The position numbers and the translations under genes were made by a program. A model generated the notes under the pieces. It was not told the DNA's origin. It was given only the letters and a program-made list of their open reading frames with translations, and ran no database searches. 54,288 nt of DNA, taken from the NCBI RefSeq assembly GCF_000582785.1, contig NZ_HG931173.1:1417912-1472199 (forward strand), written 5' to 3'. This DNA is from Candidatus Blastococcus massiliensis AP3 (lineage in GTDB: Bacteria; Actinomycetota; Actinomycetes; Mycobacteriales; Geodermatophilaceae). Below, piece by piece: positions 10,856 through 20,636 of the stretch. Numbering within the stretch: the first letter of the stretch is position 1; each line of letters starts with the position of its first letter.

Positions 10856-12079
10856 ATGACCGACTCCGGTGCAGCTCAGGGGAACGACGCCGTCCTGCTG
10901 CGGGCCGGGCGGCGGGCCTGGGCGGCACTCGGCATCGCCGGCATCGTGGTGCTGGTCTACCTCCTGCTGCAGCAGGTGAGCATCATCGCGACACCGCTGG
11001 CCGTGGCCCTCTTCCCGGCGGCCGTGCTGTGGCCGATCGCCGGCTGGCTCAAGCGGCGCGGGCTCCCGGCTGCGCTGGTCGCGCTGGGGCTGGTCCTGGC
11101 CCTGCTGGCGGCGATCGCCCTGGCGCTGTGGTTCGTGGTGCCACGCTTCGTCGACCAGGTGCCCGACCTCGTCGACAGCGTCGAGCAGGCGTTCGCCGAC
11201 CTCGACGACGCGCTCGCCGACGCCCCGGTGTCGCTGCCCTTCGACATCGGGGAGGGCGGGCTGGCCGCGGCCGCCGGGGAGGCCCTGGACTCCTTCGACG
11301 GCGAGGCCGGTGCCGTCGTGGGGCAGGGCATCGACGTCCTCTCCCGGCTCACCGACGTCGGGACGTCGCTGCTGATCTTCCTGGTGGCGCTGTTCTTCTA
11401 CCTGCGCGACGGCGAGCGGATCTGGGCCGGGGTGACCAGCGTGCTGCCCTCCGGCACGCGTCGGCACGTCCGTCGCGTGTCGGGGCAGGTGGGCTGGACG
11501 CTGGGCGCGTACTTCCGGGCCCAGATGCTGGTGGCGCTGGTCGACGCGGTGGGCATCGGGATCGGCCTCGTCCTGCTCGACGTCCCCCTGGCCCTGCCGC
11601 TGGCCCTGCTGGTGTTCCTCGGCGGCTTCTTCCCCATCGTCGGCGCCTTCGCCTCCGGGTTCGTCGCCGTGCTGGTGGCGCTCGCCGACCAGGGGCTGGG
11701 GACGGCGCTGCTCGTGCTGGGTGTCGTGCTGCTGGTGCAGCAGGCCGAGGGCAACCTGCTCGAGCCGCTCATCCTCGGCCCGGTCCTGCGCCTGCACCCC
11801 TTCGCGATCATCCTCAGCGTCACCGCCGGCGCGGTGACCTACGGCGTGCTCGGGGCCTTCCTCGCCGTGCCGCTGGCGGCCTGCGTCGCCCGGATCGTCG
11901 ATTACGCCCGCGGGCGCCGCCCGGCCGCCGGCCCGGGCTCCGACCCCGACAACGGCGAGCCGGCCTGGGGGGCCGACGACGACGACGGCGGCGATGCGGA
12001 CACCGCGGACGCGGAGCGCGAGCCCGGCACGAGCCCGGCCCCGGAGACGACAGGAGGCGCGCCGTCTGCGCGTGGGTGA
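10856..12079 (+). CDS. AI-2E family transporter (PerM-type permease)
   Basis: The 407-residue product has about seven to eight membrane segments, starting WAALGIAGIVVLVYLLLQQV. It has the soluble loop after the third membrane segment (VPRFVDQVPDLVDSVEQAFADLDDAL) that characterises the family, and a FLGGFFPIVGAFASGFVAVLVAL segment near the end. The C-terminal ~60 residues are acidic and disordered. Family members have been linked to export of autoinducer-2 or to Na+/H+ exchange, and function varies. Its location 49 bases upstream of an Mrp Na+/H+ antiporter operon on the same strand makes an ion-transport role worth considering. ATG 10856 was chosen because upstream residues look non-coding. 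Confidence 0.82.
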   Translation: MTDSGAAQGNDAVLLRAGRRAWAALGIAGIVVLVYLLLQQVSIIATPLAVALFPAAVLWPIAGWLKRRGLPAALVALGLVLALLAAIALALWFVVPRFVDQVPDLVDSVEQAFADLDDALADAPVSLPFDIGEGGLAAAAGEALDSFDGEAGAVVGQGIDVLSRLTDVGTSLLIFLVALFFYLRDGERIWAGVTSVLPSGTRRHVRRVSGQVGWTLGAYFRAQMLVALVDAVGIGIGLVLLDVPLALPLALLVFLGGFFPIVGAFASGFVAVLVALADQGLGTALLVLGVVLLVQQAEGNLLEPLILGPVLRLHPFAIILSVTAGAVTYGVLGAFLAVPLAACVARIVDYARGRRPAAGPGSDPDNGEPAWGADDDDGGDADTADAEREPGTSPAPETTGGAPSARG

Positions 12080-12128
12080 GGGTGGGATCGGCCGGACCGA
12101 CACCGTCACGAGGTGAGGAGGAGCCGCG

Positions 12129-14906
12129 GTGGTGCTGATCGTCGCGCTGTCGGCGATGCTCGTCCTGGCTGCGACCGCTCCCCTGCTCGCCCGTCGGCTC
12201 GGGGCGAACACGGGGTACCTGCTCGCCGCGGGTTTCCTGGCGGTCGGCGGGCTGCTGGCGACGCAGGCACCGGCGGTCCTCGACGGCGGGGCGGTGACGA
12301 CGTCCTGGTCCTGGTTGCCGTCGCTCCAGGTCTCCTTCAGCCTGCGCCTGGACGGGCTCGCCGGACTGTTCTGCGTGATCGTGCTGGGCGTCGGCGCGTT
12401 GATCATGGCGTACTGCCCGCGGTACATGGGCGAGAGCTCCGGCAACGGAACCGTGTTCGGTCTGCTCACGCTGTTCGCCGGCGCGATGCTCGGGCTGGTG
12501 CTCGCAGCCGACGTGGTGCTGCTCTACGTCTTCTGGGAAGTCACCACGGTCTGCTCCTTCGCCCTCATCGCGACCGCGGGGCAGAAGGCGATCGTGCCGG
12601 CCCGGCGGTCGCTGCTCATCACGGTCGCCGGTGGGCTGGCCCTGCTGCTGGCCGTGGTGCTGCTGTCGGTCGTGGCGGGGACGACGGATCTGGCCACGAT
12701 CCTGGCCGAGAGCGACCGGATCACCAGCTCGCCCCTGGCCTGGCCGATCGGCGCGCTGATCGCCACGGCCGCGTTCACCAAGTCCGCCCAGCTGCCGCTG
12801 CACTTCTGGCTGCCCGGCGCGATGGTCGCCATGACCCCGGTGAGCGCCTACCTGCACGCGGCCACGATGGTGAAGGCAGGCATCTACCTGCTCATGCGTT
12901 TCACCCCGCTGTTCGCCGACGCGCCCGCGTGGTCCGCGCTGCTGCTCGTCGTGGGCCTCACCAGCGCGGTGGCCGGCGCGTTCATGGCCCTGCGCGAGTA
13001 CGACCTCAAGGCGATCCTGGCGTACTCGACGGTGAGCCAGCTCGGCCTGCTGATCGCGGTGATCGGGGTCGGCACGCCCGTCGCCCTGGCCGCGGCGATG
13101 CTGCACACGTTCGCCCACGCGCTGTTCAAGGCGACGCTGTTCATGCTGGTCGGGATCATCGACAAGGAGACCGGCAGCCGGGACATCCGCGAGCTCTCCG
13201 GGCTGCGCCGCGTGATGCCGGTGACGGCCACGGTCACCGCGCTCGCCGCCCTGTCCATGGCCGGCGTACCGCCGCTGCTCGGGTTCGTCAGCAAGGAGTA
13301 CCTGTTCCAGGGGTTCCTGGAGGCCGACGTCACCCCCTGGGCCGGCCCGGTCGCCGGGGCGCTGGCGGTCACCGCCTCGGCCCTGACCTTCGCCTACGGC
13401 ATGCGGATCGTCCACGGCGCCTTCGGCGGCCCGCTGCGCCAGCCGAATCTCTACGAGCCCGCGCCGTCCTTCCTCGCGCCGGCCGGCGCGGCAGCGCTGG
13501 CCGGCCTGGCGCTCGGCCCCGGCATCGACCTGCTCAACCCCATGGTCACCCGCGCCGCCGCCGACGTCGTGTACGTCGGGGCGGTGCCCGAGTTCTCCTT
13601 CTGGCACGGGCTGAGCCCCGAGGTGCTCATGTCAGCGGTCACGATCGCCGTGGGCACGGCCCTCTTCCTCGGCCGCACCTCCGTGGACCGAGGCCTGGAG
13701 CGGATCCGGCTGCCCGACGGGGGCGCCCTCTTCGACCGCACGCACGAGGCGACGATCGCCGCCGGGCACGCCGTCGGCCGGCCCGACCGGGCTCCGGGCC
13801 TCGCCGCGCACCTGGTCCGCCCGCTCGTGCTGCTGGTCGTGCTGGCGGGCGTGGGCGCCGCGACGGTGGGCGCACTGCCCTCCTCCGCGCCGACGGCGGA
13901 GCCGCTGGACTGGCCGGTCCTGGCGCTGCTCGTCCTGACGGTGGCCACCGCGGTGCGGACGACGTCGGCGCTGGCCGCGCTCGCGCTGGTCGGCTTCGTC
14001 GGGCTCGTCGTCACGGCGTGGTTCCTGCTGGCCGGTGCGCCGGACGTCGCGCTGACGCTGCTCCTGGTCGAGATCCTGACGGCGGTGGTCGCCGTCCTGG
14101 TGCTGCAGCGACTGCCCCGGCGGCTGCTCCCCGTGTCCCGGCCGCGCTCCGCGACGGCGGCGGTCCTGGCGGTCGCGGCGGGGCTGTCGGCCGCCGCGGC
14201 GACGATGGCGTTCACCGGCCGCCGCGAGCTGTCCGCCGCCGGCGAGTACTTCCTCGAGTCCGCCGAGCCCGAGACCGGCGGCACCAACGTGGTCAACACC
14301 ATCCTGGCCGACTTCCGGGGGATGGACACCCTCGGCGAAGCGATCGTCGTGGGTGCCGCCGCGCTGGGCCTGCTGGTCCTGCTCCGCGGTGGTCCCGGGT
14401 CCACTCCCCCGCCGGCCGCCTCCGTCCGCTCCCGGGAGACCGACGGTGGCCTGGTGCTGCAGGTGTCCAGCCGGGTGCTGCTGCCCGGCATGGCCGTGCT
14501 GTCGGCGTTCCTGCTGTGGCGGGGTCACGACGAACCCGGTGGTGGGTTCATCGCCGCGCTGGTCGCCGGGGTCGGCGTGGGCCTGCACCAGGTCGCCTCC
14601 GGCTTCCAGGGCCTGCCCCGCCTGCTGCGGCCGGAGACCCTCGTCGGCACGGGGATGCTCGTGGCACTGGGCACGGGCCTCGCAGCAGTCCTGCTCGGCG
14701 AACCCTTCCTCACCCCCTTCGACATCCCGGTGCTGGGCGCTGTGGGGATCGGCTCCGCGCTGCTCTTCGAGCTGGGCATCTACCTGCTGGTCCTGGGACT
14801 GATGGCGGCTGCCTTCGACCGGCTCGGCAGCGGACGGGCGGGCACGGCGACGCCGGGCGCACGGGTGGCCGCGGTACGCGTGGCCGACCGGGAGGGAGCA
14901 CGGTGA
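12129..14906 (+). CDS. mrpA: Na+/H+ antiporter subunit A with fused B domain (Mrp operon 1)
   Basis: The 925-residue polytopic protein has a NuoL/MrpA-like proton-translocating domain over the first ~500 residues, with the membrane-embedded Glu and Lys motifs VFWEVTTVCSFALI and TKSAQLPLHFWLPG. Middle membrane segments (DUF4040-like, about 560-700) follow. The MnhB domain is fused at the C-terminus (from about residue 780: RVLLPGMAVLSAFLLWRGHDEPGGGF). Together with subunits C to G it exchanges cytoplasmic Na+ for external H+, supporting alkaline-pH and salt tolerance. Start GTG 12129 follows GGTGAGGAGGAG. Its stop overlaps the mrpC start (GTGA). Confidence 0.95.
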   Translation: MVLIVALSAMLVLAATAPLLARRLGANTGYLLAAGFLAVGGLLATQAPAVLDGGAVTTSWSWLPSLQVSFSLRLDGLAGLFCVIVLGVGALIMAYCPRYMGESSGNGTVFGLLTLFAGAMLGLVLAADVVLLYVFWEVTTVCSFALIATAGQKAIVPARRSLLITVAGGLALLLAVVLLSVVAGTTDLATILAESDRITSSPLAWPIGALIATAAFTKSAQLPLHFWLPGAMVAMTPVSAYLHAATMVKAGIYLLMRFTPLFADAPAWSALLLVVGLTSAVAGAFMALREYDLKAILAYSTVSQLGLLIAVIGVGTPVALAAAMLHTFAHALFKATLFMLVGIIDKETGSRDIRELSGLRRVMPVTATVTALAALSMAGVPPLLGFVSKEYLFQGFLEADVTPWAGPVAGALAVTASALTFAYGMRIVHGAFGGPLRQPNLYEPAPSFLAPAGAAALAGLALGPGIDLLNPMVTRAAADVVYVGAVPEFSFWHGLSPEVLMSAVTIAVGTALFLGRTSVDRGLERIRLPDGGALFDRTHEATIAAGHAVGRPDRAPGLAAHLVRPLVLLVVLAGVGAATVGALPSSAPTAEPLDWPVLALLVLTVATAVRTTSALAALALVGFVGLVVTAWFLLAGAPDVALTLLLVEILTAVVAVLVLQRLPRRLLPVSRPRSATAAVLAVAAGLSAAAATMAFTGRRELSAAGEYFLESAEPETGGTNVVNTILADFRGMDTLGEAIVVGAAALGLLVLLRGGPGSTPPPAASVRSRETDGGLVLQVSSRVLLPGMAVLSAFLLWRGHDEPGGGFIAALVAGVGVGLHQVASGFQGLPRLLRPETLVGTGMLVALGTGLAAVLLGEPFLTPFDIPVLGAVGIGSALLFELGIYLLVLGLMAAAFDRLGSGRAGTATPGARVAAVRVADREGAR

Positions 14907-15241
14907 CCGCTGCCATCGCCGTGGGGGTGCTCGTCGCCGGCGGCGTCTACCTCGTCCTCCAGCGCGGTCTCGTCCGGCTGGTCCTCGGGTTCGTCCTGCT
15001 CGGCCACGCCGTCAACATCCTGCTGCTCGCCACGGGCGGAACCGACCGCCGTGGCGTCCCGCTGATCGGTCAGGGCGATCCCGCGGAGATGGCCGATCCG
15101 CTGCCGCAGGCGTTCGTCCTCACCGCGATCGTCATCACGTTCGCGGTGACCGTCTACCTGCTCGCGCTCGCCCGCGCCGGAGCGCCCGCGGAGATCGGGG
15201 ACGACGACGCCGCGCCCGACGACGCGACGGGGCCCCGATGA
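14903..15241 (+). CDS. mrpC: Na+/H+ antiporter subunit C (Mrp operon 1)
   Basis: The 112-residue NuoK-like protein has three membrane segments (AIAVGVLVAGGVYLVL; LVLGFVLLGHAVNILLLATGG; PQAFVLTAIVITFAVTVYLLAL). The DPLPQAFVLTAIVI motif is the MrpC signature. GTG 14903 overlaps the mrpA stop, and its own stop overlaps the mrpD ATG, so all three are coupled. Confidence 0.94.
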   Translation: MTAAIAVGVLVAGGVYLVLQRGLVRLVLGFVLLGHAVNILLLATGGTDRRGVPLIGQGDPAEMADPLPQAFVLTAIVITFAVTVYLLALARAGAPAEIGDDDAAPDDATGPR

Positions 15242-16785
15242 GCGCGGGCCTGCTGCTCGTTCCCGTCGTCGCCCCGCTGATGGCCGCCGCCGTGCTCGTC
15301 GTCGGTCGGCGGGCGGGTCCGGCGCTCCACCGGGCCGTGGCCTGGGGAGTCAGCGTCGCCGTGCTCGTCGTCGCCGGGATCCTGCTCACCGGCACCCTGG
15401 ACGGCGAGCTGCCCGTGCTCCGTCTGGGCGGCTGGCCGCCGGGGATCGCGATCACCCTGGTGGCCGACGTCTTCAGCGCGCTGATGCTCGGGGTCAGCGC
15501 ACTGCTGGTCGTGGTCAGCCTGGTCTTCGCCGCGGCCACCGGCGAGGACCGGAGCCCGCTGTTCCTGCCGCTCGCGCTGGTCCTGTCGGCCGGCGTCCAC
15601 GGTGCTTTCCTGACCTCGGACCTCTTCAACCTCTTCGTGTTCGTCGAGGTGATGCTGCTGCCCAGCTACGTGCTGCTCACCGCCGCCGGCGGCGCGCAAC
15701 GGCTGGCCGCGGGCCGGCTCTACGTGACGGTGAACCTGCTCGCCTCGACCGTGCTGCTGGCCGGCATCGGGCTGATCTACGGCGTGACCGGCACGGTCGA
15801 CCTCGGCGGGCTGGCAGGGGTCGGCGGCACCACCCCTGCCGCGGCGCTCGCCGGTGCGGTGATCCTGCTGGCCCTCGCCGTCAAGGCGGCCGTGGTACCG
15901 GTGCACAGCTGGCTGCCCCGCACGTACTCCTACACCGGTCCCGCGGTGGCGGTCCTCTTCTCGGGTCTGCTCACCAAGGTCGGCGTGTACGCGCTGATCC
16001 GGATCTACGCCGTCATCTACGACGGCGACCGGCAGCACCTGTGGCTGATCATGACCGTGACTCTGCTCACCATGGTCGTGGGGGTCCTGGGCGCCGTCGG
16101 CGAGAAGTCGATGCGCCCGGTGCTGACCTTCCACATGGTCAGCCAGATCGGCTACATGCTGGTGGGCCTGGCGCTGTTCACCGCCGCGGGACTGGCCGCG
16201 GCGATCTTCTTCCTCGTCCAGTACGTGCTCGTGAAGGCCGCGCTGCTCATGTGCGCGGGAGCCGTGGAGGTGGGGTACGGCACCGGCGAACTGGCCGGCC
16301 TCGGTGGCCTGATGCGCCGCGAGCCGGCACTCGCGGTCGCCTTCGCCGGTGCCGCGCTCGCCCTCGTCGGCATCCCACCGCTCTCGGGGTTCGTGGCCAA
16401 GCTGGGCCTGGCCACCGCCGCCGTGGCGCAGGAGCAGTACCTGGCCGCCGCCGTCGTGATCGTGGTCAGCCTGCTGACCCTGATGTCGATGCTCAAGGTC
16501 TGGAACGCGGTGTTCTGGCAGCCCGCGGCGGCGGAGTCGACCTCCGGGGAGGGCCTGCCCCGCGCTCCCGCTCCCGCTTCCGCTCCCGGTGGTGCGGCGA
16601 CCAGCACCGCGGCGACCTCCGGCACGCGGCTGCTGGGGCCGGCGCTCACCGCGCCGGCCCTGGTCCTGGCCGGCCTGGCCGTCGTCCTGGGGGTGTGGGC
16701 CGAACCGCTGCTCGCGGCGAGCAGCGCCGCGGCCGACGGTTTGGTCGACACCGCCGCCTACGTGAGGGCGGTGACCGGCTCGTGA
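15238..16785 (+). CDS. mrpD: Na+/H+ antiporter subunit D (Mrp operon 1)
   Basis: This 515-residue NuoM/N-like subunit has about 14 membrane helices. The conserved acidic site is in FNLFVFVEVMLLPSYVLL, the lysine helices are KAAVVPVHSWLPRTYSYTGP and SGLLTKVGVYALIRIYAVI, and a GIPPLSGFVAKLGL loop follows. A Ser/Ala/Pro-rich linker of ~40 residues precedes the last helix. It is thought to form one of the two ion-translocating units with MrpA. Confidence 0.95.
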   Translation: MSAGLLLVPVVAPLMAAAVLVVGRRAGPALHRAVAWGVSVAVLVVAGILLTGTLDGELPVLRLGGWPPGIAITLVADVFSALMLGVSALLVVVSLVFAAATGEDRSPLFLPLALVLSAGVHGAFLTSDLFNLFVFVEVMLLPSYVLLTAAGGAQRLAAGRLYVTVNLLASTVLLAGIGLIYGVTGTVDLGGLAGVGGTTPAAALAGAVILLALAVKAAVVPVHSWLPRTYSYTGPAVAVLFSGLLTKVGVYALIRIYAVIYDGDRQHLWLIMTVTLLTMVVGVLGAVGEKSMRPVLTFHMVSQIGYMLVGLALFTAAGLAAAIFFLVQYVLVKAALLMCAGAVEVGYGTGELAGLGGLMRREPALAVAFAGAALALVGIPPLSGFVAKLGLATAAVAQEQYLAAAVVIVVSLLTLMSMLKVWNAVFWQPAAAESTSGEGLPRAPAPASAPGGAATSTAATSGTRLLGPALTAPALVLAGLAVVLGVWAEPLLAASSAAADGLVDTAAYVRAVTGS

Positions 16786-17189
16786 GCCGACGGTGGGGCC
16801 TGCGCCGGGCCACGGCGATCATCCGGTTCAGCGGCTGGTACCTCGTGCAGTTCCTCCGGGCCAACTACACGGTGGCGAAGGAGATCGTGACGCCCGGCGA
16901 CGGGCTCGCACCGGCGTTCGTCGAGGTCCCCCTGCAGGTCAGGACCCGGTTCGAGATCGCCTCTTACATCAGCCTGGTCACCCTCTCCCCCGGCACCCTG
17001 GTCATCAGGGTGAGCGAGGACCGCACCCGGCTCGTGGCACACGGCATGCACGCCGGCGATCCCGCCGTGTTCCGTGCGGACCTGCTGGAGATCGAACGCC
17101 GGATGCTGGCCGCCTGGCGCCCGCCGCGGCCGCCGCGGGAACGCACCGCCTCTGCCGACGACCGCACCACAGAAGGAGGACCGACATGA
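16782..17189 (+). CDS. mrpE: Na+/H+ antiporter subunit E (Mrp operon 1)
   Basis: This 135-residue subunit is short for MrpE: the usual N-terminal pair of membrane helices is reduced to one (IRFSGWYLVQFLRANYTVAKEIV). The cytoplasmic part is typical (RTRFEIASYISLVTLSPGTLVIRVSED...HGMHAGD). GTG 16782 overlaps the mrpD stop, and its own stop overlaps the mrpF ATG. Compare the 200-residue MrpE of operon 2, which keeps the full membrane part. Confidence 0.92.
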   Translation: MSRRWGLRRATAIIRFSGWYLVQFLRANYTVAKEIVTPGDGLAPAFVEVPLQVRTRFEIASYISLVTLSPGTLVIRVSEDRTRLVAHGMHAGDPAVFRADLLEIERRMLAAWRPPRPPRERTASADDRTTEGGPT

Positions 17190-17446
17190 TCCTGGTCGAC
17201 GCGGCCCTGGTCGTGCTGGCACTCGCGCTCGCCGTCGCGACGCTGCGCGTGGCGACGGGCCCGACGGACGCCGACCGCGCCCTGGGCGTGGACCTCGGCT
17301 TCGCCGTGGTCATCGCGGCGGTCGCCCTGCTGGCCGTCCGGCTGGACGCCCCGGCGCTCCTCGACCTGGTCCTGGTCACCACACTGGTGGGTTTCCTGTC
17401 CACGGTCGCCTTCGCCCGGCTGGTCGCGACGAGGTCCTCGTCGTGA
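17186..17446 (+). CDS. mrpF: Na+/H+ antiporter subunit F (Mrp operon 1)
   Basis: The 86-residue protein has three membrane helices and the MrpF signature RVATGPTDADRALGVDLGFAV. It is coupled by ATGA to mrpE and GTGA to mrpG. In relatives MrpF is required for assembly and has been linked to Na+ and bile-salt efflux. Confidence 0.93.
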   Translation: MILVDAALVVLALALAVATLRVATGPTDADRALGVDLGFAVVIAAVALLAVRLDAPALLDLVLVTTLVGFLSTVAFARLVATRSSS

Positions 17447-17796
17447 CCGCGCAGGAGATCGCCGGGGACGTGTTCGTCGCGATCGGCGTGCTGCTCATCG
17501 CCGTCGCCGCGATCGGCCTGCTGCGGCTCCCCGACGTCTACAACCGGGCCAACGCCGTCGCCAAGGCGGCCGGCCTCGGGATGGTGTCGGTCCTGCTCGG
17601 GGTCGTGGTGCTCGCCCCTGGGGCCAGCGCCGTGGTGACCCTGCTGGTCGCCATCGCGCTGCAGCTCTTCACCGTGCCCATCGCCAGCTTCAAGATCGGC
17701 GAGGCCGCCTACCTGTCCGGGGCGCCGCTCGTCCCGGGCACGTCCGGGAGCGAGCTCGTGCGGCGCCCGCCGGACGACGGGGCCCCGGAGGACTGA
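17443..17796 (+). CDS. mrpG: Na+/H+ antiporter subunit G (Mrp operon 1)
   Basis: The 117-residue protein has three helices and the family core IGLLRLPDVYNRANAVAKAAGLG. It is the last gene of the seven-domain, six-gene operon. Its C-terminal tail is hydrophilic and acidic (PPDDGAPED). The operon ends 29 bases from the convergent universal stress gene. Confidence 0.93.
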   Translation: MTAQEIAGDVFVAIGVLLIAVAAIGLLRLPDVYNRANAVAKAAGLGMVSVLLGVVVLAPGASAVVTLLVAIALQLFTVPIASFKIGEAAYLSGAPLVPGTSGSELVRRPPDDGAPED

Positions 17797-17810
17797 CCGG
17801 CGGCCGCCGG
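17797..17810. terminator. Possible bidirectional terminator between mrpG and the universal stress gene
   Basis: A fully self-complementary 14-mer, CCGGCGGCCGCCGG, directly follows the mrpG stop and could form a 5-bp stem with a GGCC loop. It has no T-tract. Support is position only, between converging genes. Confidence 0.35.
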
Positions 17811-17825
17811 AGCGCAGCGCGGGGC

Positions 17826-18464
17826 TCAGCCCTCGCGCTCGGCGGGCGCCGCCAGCAGCACCGGGTAGGGCGAGCTCGAGCTCAGCTGCTGGGCGACGCT
17901 GCCGAGGACGGCTCGCGACAGCCCCCTGCCCCGGCGTCCCACGACGATCAGGTCGATGCCCTCGGCCTCGGCCAGCTCCAGCAGCGCCCGGGCGGGCAGG
18001 CCGGCGACGATCCGCGTCTCCACGGTCGTCGCCGTCCCCAACCGCGCCCCCTCGCGGGCCAGCAGCTCACGGGCGCGGTCCCGGTCCTCGTCGTCCTCGC
18101 GCTCGGCGCTGTCCGCCCCGACCACGCTGGCCAGGACGACGCGCCCGCGCGCCCCGCCCACGAACCTCGCCGCGTCGCGCACCGCCTGCTCGGACTCGGG
18201 CGACCCGTCCACCCCGACGAGGACGTGCATCTCCCCGTCCGCCGATCCGTCGCGGCCGGTGGCGGCCTCTCCCTGCCGTTCGAGCACCACGCTCTTCATC
18301 GCGGACCGCTCGTAGGCGATGGGGATGAACAGCGGTCCGAGTGCGGCGCCGAGGAGGTACCAGGTCCCGTCCCGGTGCCCGCGCCGGTGCAGCAGGAACA
18401 TCACCGCGGCGACGCCGGAACCCACCCACACCAGGACCAGCAGCGTCCAGGGCAGCCAGCTCAT
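17826..18464 (-). CDS. Universal stress protein (UspA) with N-terminal membrane anchor
   Basis: The product has 212 residues. The N-terminal ~55 residues hold two hydrophobic stretches (LPWTLLVLVWVGSGVAAVMFLL and WYLLGAALGPLFIPIAYE), so the protein is probably membrane-attached. From residue ~78 a Usp domain begins (MHVLVGVDGSPESEQAV). It ends with the ATP-binding loop GRRGRGLSRAVLGSVAQQLSS, the G-x2-G-x9-G-S type. Usp proteins bind ATP or other nucleotides and are induced by stress. Fusion to membrane helices is less usual. An upstream 40-codon ORF stops in overlap with this ATG (see 18461-18583). Confidence 0.85.
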   Translation of the reverse strand: MSWLPWTLLVLVWVGSGVAAVMFLLHRRGHRDGTWYLLGAALGPLFIPIAYERSAMKSVVLERQGEAATGRDGSADGEMHVLVGVDGSPESEQAVRDAARFVGGARGRVVLASVVGADSAEREDDEDRDRARELLAREGARLGTATTVETRIVAGLPARALLELAEAEGIDLIVVGRRGRGLSRAVLGSVAQQLSSSSPYPVLLAAPAEREG

Positions 18465-18583
18465 GCCCGACCGCCCCCCTCGCGCCCCGGTCCGCGCCGG
18501 AGGGCGGCCGGTGACGCCTGCCTCGAGGGGCGGCGCTCCTGGCGGGACGGGCGACGGTCACGGGCAGGTCGGATCGATCGCAT
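18461..18583 (-). CDS. Candidate small leaderless ORF upstream of the universal stress gene
   Basis: This 40-codon ORF starts at ATG 18583, exactly 7 bases after a TAGCGT -10 box, and ends in TGA overlapping the universal stress ATG (ATGA). That is the geometry of a translated, coupled leader. The product would be strongly basic and Arg-rich (for example RDRRPSRQERRPSRQ), with no recognised domain, so it may be a chance ORF in the 5' UTR. Confidence 0.3.
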   Translation of the reverse strand: MRSIRPARDRRPSRQERRPSRQASPAALRRGPGREGGGRA

Positions 18584-18590
18584 GGCTCCG

Positions 18591-18596
18591 ACGCTA
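18591..18596 (-). promoter_or_regulatory. -10 box (TAGCGT) toward the universal stress gene
   Basis: On the minus strand TAGCGT is followed by 7 bases and then an ATG at 18583. It would give either a leaderless small ORF or a ~119-base 5' UTR for the universal stress gene. Confidence 0.4.
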
Positions 18597-18688
18597 GACA
18601 GCATCCCGCGGTTCGGACAGGCGGGGCCCGCGACGCCGGCTCCGCGACGCGGACGAGCGCACGCCTGCGCCCGTCCCCCTGGCGCTGC

Positions 18689-18694
18689 TACCGT
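18689..18694 (+). promoter_or_regulatory. -10 box (TACCGT) for the leuA leader transcript
   Basis: TACCGT ends 6 bases before the GTG of the leader peptide at 18701. Transcription would start on or beside that GTG, leaving a ~150-base leader before leuA. Confidence 0.55.
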
Positions 18695-18700
18695 GGCTCC

Positions 18701-18748
18701 GTGCGCGGCAGCCTCCTGCTTATCCGCCGCGGCGAGGCCCTCTCCTAG
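18701..18748 (+). CDS. Putative leuA leader peptide
   Basis: A 15-residue ORF (VRGSLLLIRRGEALS) ends at TAG 18746-18748, 104 bases before leuA. Three consecutive leucine codons, CTC CTG CTT (18713-18721), are followed by an isoleucine codon and a fourth Leu before the stop. CTT is rare in this GC-rich genome. Leucine-codon leader peptides that control leuA by ribosome-mediated attenuation are established in actinobacteria and enterics. Here the Leu run sits just before a strong hairpin (18727-18767). The -10 box spacing suggests the peptide is translated from a leaderless start. Confidence 0.68.
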   Translation: MRGSLLLIRRGEALS

Positions 18749-18767
18749 GTCGGCCCCCTCGCCGCGG
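18727..18767 (+). promoter_or_regulatory. leuA leader hairpin (attenuation candidate)
   Basis: CCGCGGCGAGG (18727-18737) is perfectly complementary to CCTCGCCGCGG (18757-18767), giving an 11-bp stem with a 19-base loop. The 5' arm lies inside the leader ORF immediately after the leucine codons, so a ribosome waiting at those codons would block the stem. Whether it acts as terminator or anti-terminator cannot be decided by eye. Confidence 0.55.
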
Positions 18768-18780
18768 TGATCTGCCGTGA

Positions 18781-20598
<1,818 letters not shown>

Positions 20599-20599
20599 A

Positions 20600-20636
20600 C
20601 CGGCGGGGAGGACGGGGCGCGCCGGCTCAGCGCGCC
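20600..20636. terminator. Possible bidirectional terminator between leuA and mrpG2
   Basis: Two overlapping small hairpins follow the leuA stop: CCGGCG (20600-20605) with CGCCGG (20620-20625), and GGCGCGC (20616-20622) with GCGCGCC (20630-20636). The second runs into the 3' end of the convergent gene. Moderate stems and no T-tract. Confidence 0.35.
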
